Positions 59,217-64,000 of a stretch of DNA of 64,000 nucleotides are shown piece after piece. The translations under genes and the position numbers were made by a program. This DNA is from Paramecium octaurelia (Eukaryota; Ciliophora; Oligohymenophorea; Peniculida; Parameciidae). The notes under the pieces are model-generated. The model saw nothing but the letters and a program-made list of their open reading frames with translations. It made no database searches and was not told the origin of the DNA. The stretch is taken from NCBI GenBank assembly GCA_905182995.1, contig CAJJDP010000026.1, positions 252,442 through 316,441 on the forward strand. Reading direction: 5' to 3'. How positions within the stretch are numbered: position 1 is the stretch's first letter; each line of letters opens with the position of its first letter.

Positions 59217-61011
59217 TCATAAATTTTTATTATGCTACAGCTTCCATTCTTCACATTCTCTCGATTTCATTTCGAATTTATACAATATAGTTTTATTCTC
59301 AGTTTCTAGTAACTCAATTTTAGACTCCATTTGTCTTTTCATTTATTCAAATTGTGATTTACTTATTTCCTCTTTGACTTATCCTTGAATTAGATGTTGT
59401 TTTTATAATTCAATCAGTTTTTATTTTTAAGACTCTAATTCATTTTATAATCTCTGGATCAAGAGCTACGAATATCACAAATATAATTTACATGATTTTC
59501 ATTATTTTTTAATGCTAATTCTCCTCTCAACTATCTGCTATCATCAAGCTCATTCGATCTCTACTCTAATAATTCTGTAAGTTATTCAATTTAATCATTT
59601 AATTATTAAATTTCATAGTTTTATTCAGTTATATCGTTTTCGTATTATTATTGTAATTATTCAATTTCATTTTGTAATCTGTTTAATTGCTCTGATTAGG
59701 TTTGATTATGTTAATTGAGAGTATCTAAAGTATTCTATAATTCTTGATTCAATTCTTAATATTCACTAAGCTATTGTGAAGTAACTTCTAATTAAGAATT
59801 TAATTTTGAATTCTCTTAAGATAATTTATTTTTCTATTATTCATTATCAATTTTAAGTTCCTAAATGATTTTTTTATACTTTAATTCTAAATCTTATGTA
59901 CTACCTTGATGTTGCTCTTAAAGGTAACAATTCTACTCCACTTATGATTGAATTTCGTCTTGTAAGCCTGAAATTAGGTCTTAAATTAATTTAAATTTTA
60001 CTTTATGATTCTTGATGTTATTAGTTTAATGTAGCAATTTCATATTGCAATTAACTAATTTTATGAATGAGACATTCTTTTTCATCCAAAAATTCTTTCT
60101 CTTATTATTTGATGGTTTATTCAAAGTTTTAATTTTACTTATTAATTTCCTTCTTTTTCTCAACCTCTAAATCTTAGTATTTTAATTTATAAGCATCTAA
60201 TGATTATATCAAAGTCTTTTCTCCTGTTTTAATCTCATTAATGATACTATCTAATTACATTATTTCTTATTTCTAAAATTCAATGACTTAATTTCTTCTC
60301 ATCAACTCCTCTTACAATTTTTAGACTTAATCATCCATAATTTACATTTACTCATAATGAGTCTATTGAATTTCTTACAAATTCTTATTGTATCTTTGAT
60401 CTTGTTAATACAATTGTTTAGAAGCATCTTAATCCAAATTAGCTTTTTCTTTCTATGCATACTTTAACTCAGACTAATAGTCATTCAGTTATTATTTGTA
60501 GATATCTTATTGTTTATTTAACTTTGCAATCTGAGAGTCTTTTTCTTTCATTTTATTAATTAAATCATCGTTAATAGACTTGTAATTTTTAAGTTCATTT
60601 GTTAATTAATCTAAATGATTTTCATAATCCTTCATTGCTTAAGCTGAATTGTTGGACATACATTAATAAGATACTCGTTATTCTGCTTGTTCATATCGAC
60701 GCTTCCAATTGTTTATCTCATGTTGTTGCAATTCAACTAAGTTCATGAGTTTCTTAATTTCAAATTCAGGGTTAATAAAACTGTTACTCTGTTTCATATC
60801 CATATCAATGCTCTTCTCAAATTTACTTGTATAGTGAGAATTTCGTAAACTCTACTGAGACTTTTGATGTGTAGAACCTCATTTATACAATTACTAAATT
60901 ACCTTATTAGGCCTCATTGTAATGAGGACTCTTTGATTATGTGTGCTATGACAATGCACTTCTGGTTTTGGAAGGGGATGAAGCTGATATAGGTTTTAAC
61001 AATTGAGACAT
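59217..61011 (-). CDS. Long coiled-coil protein, 573 aa
   Basis: ATG 61011 (MSQLLKPISASSPSKTRS); three introns 60878-60902 (25 nt, GAG end), 59980-60001 (22 nt, AAG end) and 59466-59491 (26 nt, TAG end). A Ser-rich, disordered head of about 75 residues is followed by nearly 490 residues of coiled coil dominated by Gln, Lys, Glu, Leu and Asn (LMNLVELQQHEINNWKRRYE, KMKEKDSQIAKLN). It finishes ECEEWKLQHNKNL. About a quarter of residues are Gln, mostly TAA/TAG. No other domain. Likely a filamentous scaffold, for example at basal bodies or cortex. Confidence 0.85.
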
Positions 61012-61118
61012 ATGGTAAAATTCTAACAGACAATTAATATTATTTTATCATAAACTCGAATTGCATGTATTACCATGTAAAATTGCCAAATATAAATTCA
61101 ATTATAATTATACAATAA

Positions 61119-61334
61119 ATGGGATGTATGTCCACAAAACCACAAAGAACTTCTTTGATAATTATCATTGACAGTCCCCCACCTAGTTTGCCTTCCTCTA
61201 TGCACATCATAGATCTCCCATCTAATCAAGCCTTTTGTCCAGCTGGCAAACTCCAATAGTTTGAAAAATAAAATTAAGCTTTAATCCTTAGTTCCTAGCC
61301 AACAAATGAGGGGAAGGAATCTCAAGCACACTGA
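61119..61334 (+). CDS. Small dual-acylated (MGCMS) protein, 71 aa
   Basis: Intronless frame ATG 61119 to TGA 61332-61334. MGCMSTK is a strong N-myristoylation plus Cys3 palmitoylation signal. The next region is SLIIIIDSPPPSLPSSMHII, then a polar end with Gln and Ser. Coding-like base composition contrasts with the AT-rich flanks. No family recognised; a membrane-tethered adaptor is a guess. Confidence 0.6.
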
Positions 61335-62538
61335 AAATAATTTAAATGAAATTTTTTTATATTCATTATTTCTTATATATTTCCTTATACTCAAAATCAA
61401 TTTAGCCTGTTGAAAATTTGATATAACATCCTATGAATAGCGTCGTTTTAGGAGTTGTTCAAATTAATCATTGAAGAATTGCATCTTTATTTCATAAATA
61501 AATCGCAAATATTTTATAGTATTACTAGAATTAATTACTAATGTGTAATCGTACATATTATCGATCAGAGTGACCATAATCTCGAGTAGTTAACAGAAAT
61601 GACAGAAACATGATATCCAAATCGTACAAAATATTACAATTATTAATGTTTTAGGAATATTATAAATATTGTAAGATAATAATAAAGAACATTTTCAAAA
61701 AATAATATCTATATTGTAAAAATTAACTAAGCATATCATGATAAGTTAATTAATAATTTTTTGCAGAGTGTTTATTATTATTATCTCAAAAATTATAATA
61801 ATGTAATGTAATAATTGAAAAATTAAAACAAGAATTCTCGATGTTTATGAGGATATTGCCAAGAAGTAATTTGATTTTGTACCTGAACAATCAATAATAA
61901 TATAATTTTAATTGCTTTTAGATTGATAATTAGATGAAAATAATGTAGACATAAAACGTATTTGTATTACATCAAGTCAAAATAAAAGCCAATTTTATAA
62001 GGTGATGATGATAAATTTTTAATGTTCAATCATAATTAGAATAAAACAAACTAGTTTCTTTGTTATCCTAAGCAAACAATGCAAAGCAATTTGAATATCA
62101 TCATAATAAAAAATTACACATTATAAATTACTTAATTAATATTATTAAATAATCTAAAATTTTATAAAACAAGGCCAAATAAAAAGTGATATAGAAATTA
62201 TTTTTTTCTTCATTAAAAAACCAATTATATAAGAAGAGGATATTAAATTACTTTAATATACATTCATGTGTAGACGATAATTTTAAGTATTTTTTTTTCA
62301 GTATAAATTAATATATTTTTTTCAAACAATCATGCTAAAATGTTAAGGTCAATGAGATGTCAAAGCAAGAGAGAGTATATTAAAAGAGTAAGTAAATGAA
62401 CTAAAATTAGATTGAAAAACATTATTAAAAAATATCATTAATTATATTTATGTGTGTGATTAAGAAAGTGATAATTACGTCATCGTATACTAATATTTAT
62501 GGCATTCAAAATTTTAATCACATTAATATATATTGAAT
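61335..62538. other. Long AT-rich intergenic region
   Basis: About 1.2 kb, the longest apparently empty stretch of the window. A short coding-like scrap (DVYEDIAKKQFDFVPEQ in one frame near 61845) has no start and stops soon. Otherwise nothing recognised. Confidence 0.55.
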
Positions 62539-63539
62539 ATGGAGAAAACACTATTGGCAGTCGGATTAATGATGTTGTTGGGCGCTAGCCTCTACTTAAA
62601 CAACACACAAGAAGTATCTGATGAAATCGATACAGCAAATCTTTATGCAAACTGGAAGATGAAATATAACAGAAGATATACAAACTAAAGAGATGAAATG
62701 TACAGATACAAGGTTTTCACAGACAACCTTAACTACATCAGAGCCTTCTATGAAAGTCCAGAAGAGACCACATACACTTTGGAATTAAATCAATTTGCTG
62801 ATATGAGCCAATAAGAATTTGCCTAAACCTATTTGAGTCTCAGAGTTCCAAAGACAACCAAACTCAATGCTTCCAATGCTAACTTCTAATACAAGGGTGC
62901 TGAAGTCGATTGGACTGACAATAAGAAGGTTAAGTATCCAGCTGTTAAGAACTAAGGATCATGCGGTTCATGCTGGGCCTTCTCTGCAGTCGGAACACTT
63001 GAAATCAATGCTGACATTGAACTCAACAGAAAATACGAATTATCTGAATAAGATTTGGTTGACTGCTCAGGACCATATGACAACTAAGGATGTAATGGTG
63101 GATGGATGGATTCTGCTTATGAATATGTTGCTGACAACGGTTTGGCTGAAGCTAAAGATTATCCATACACTGCTAAGGATGGAGTCTGCAAGACCTCAGT
63201 TAAAAGACCATTCACTCACGTCTAAGGATTCTAAGATATTGACTCATGCGATGAATTAGCCGAAGCAATCTAAGAAAGAACAGTCGCTGTTGCCGTTGAT
63301 GCCAATCCATGGTAATTCTACAGTAATTATTTAAATTTAATTTTTTAGGAAGTGGTGTCCTCACCAAATGTACTAAAAACTTAAACCACGGAGTCGTCCT
63401 TGTTGGTGTCTAAGCTGATGGAACTTGGAAGATCAGAAACTCATGGGGAAATACTTGGGGAGAAGCTGGTCACATCAGACTTGCCGGAGGTGATACTTGT
63501 GGTATTTGTGCTGCTCCATCTTTCCCAATTTTAGGATGA
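62539..63539 (+). CDS. Cathepsin L-like cysteine protease (papain family C1A)
   Basis: 324 aa preproenzyme; one 26-nt intron (63323-63348). The signal peptide is [18 protein letters not shown]. An I29-type propeptide with ERFNIN-like pattern and [11 protein letters not shown] follows. The mature enzyme starts near residue 120: oxyanion Gln and nucleophile Cys in [26 protein letters not shown], catalytic His in [10 protein letters not shown] and Asn in [16 protein letters not shown]. All catalytic residues are present, so it should be active, secreted or lysosomal (phagosomal digestion). It is richer in G+C and in C-ending codons than its neighbours, as in highly expressed genes. Confidence 0.96.
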
Positions 63540-63651
63540 AGACTTTGATTATTCATACATCAATTTATAACAACATTAGTTATTTTACAAACTATTTACA
63601 TGGTTAATTGATTGAACACAAAAAATAAATCAGTTTTTTTAATATTTATTA

Positions 63652-64000
63652 ATGGGTTGCGGATCTGTAAAACCAGTGAATGTCTAAGAAACAGAATAAT
63701 TAAATTCATCGAAAATTCATTCAAGAACTAGTTCGATTTCAGAAGGCCAAACAGATATCACCAAGTTATACAGAAGAGGTTCTTTTTGGCTATAAAATAA
63801 TAGCAAACTATCTCATACAGAATGAGAAATACGAGCAATCTACCTAGTTATTAGATCGAATTTTAGAAACTGATCCTGATTTCGTGAATGCTATTTATTC
63901 AAAGGGTTAGTCATTCAATTTAATTTCCTTTTAGGTATTGTTGAACTGTGTTAAAATAAGTTGGAGAAGGCAAAGAAATATTTTCTAACTTCCCTTGAGA
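63652..64000 (+). CDS. N-acylated TPR-repeat protein, 5' part (runs off the window)
   Basis: ATG 63652 (MGCGS) predicts myristoylation and palmitoylation. A 22-nt intron (63667-63688, AAG end) and a 29-nt intron (63906-63934) give a frame open to the window edge. The visible part contains one TPR-like helical pair: GYKIIANYLIQNEKYEQSTQ, LLDRILETDPDFVNAIYSKG, then IVELCQNKLEKAKKYFLTSL. Without splicing the frame meets TGA. TPR proteins are protein-binding scaffolds; this one would be membrane tethered. The remaining length is unknown. Confidence 0.75.

Noticed and set aside
62867..63259. Second plus-strand frame inside the protease gene
   Set aside because: Frame-shifted shadow of the cathepsin L coding sequence, which contains all catalytic residues in its own frame.

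Overview
The window is protist macronuclear DNA from a ciliate, almost certainly a Paramecium (aurelia-type). Three things show this. TAA and TAG occur in frame throughout long conserved proteins and read as glutamine, so TGA is the only stop. Genes are interrupted by very short introns: nearly all of those I placed are 20-35 nt, GT...AG. Genes are packed on both strands with short AT-rich spacers. Every CDS below was read with that code, and exon sums were checked to be multiples of three.

Left part (0-25 kb): housekeeping and cytoskeletal genes. These are a Gln-rich hypothetical, a ketoacyl-ACP synthase, a RING membrane protein, LC8 dynein light chain, a saccharopine dehydrogenase, an armadillo/importin-like protein, a MATCAP/KIAA0895-type tubulin tyrosine carboxypeptidase homologue, U2AF large subunit, an alveolin/epiplasmin-like protein, a secreted GFG-repeat protein, a protein kinase with a poly-Gln tract of about 230 codons written mostly in TAA/TAG, U1-70K, a Ctr copper transporter, a Myb-like protein and a p24 cargo receptor.

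Middle (24.8-45 kb): surface and membrane genes. These are a Cys-rich GPI-type surface protein, a 1611-residue PAS-containing multispanning protein of the ciliate Tmc type, a B-box/WD40 protein, a divergent Lifeguard-like membrane protein, and a giant secreted protein of about 2994 aa with about ten LamG-like repeats. Decayed or unresolved coding remnants lie at 7.9-8.4 and 33.9-35.0 kb.

45.4-48.2 kb: a 1375-bp segment carrying a Rab-like GTPase occurs twice in direct tandem, separated by a single N. This is most simply an uncollapsed contig overlap.

Right part (48-64 kb): a polytopic ER-type membrane protein, then a run of small coiled-coil proteins including an SF-assemblin (striated rootlet protein). 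It continues with a B-box/SPRY protein, a long coiled-coil protein, a small MGC-acylation orphan, a cathepsin L-like protease and the 5' part of an acylated TPR protein. Cilia, cortex and rootlet functions recur (LC8, MATCAP-like, alveolin, SF-assemblin, coiled-coil proteins), but the genes are not an operon. Gene order here implies no shared pathway.
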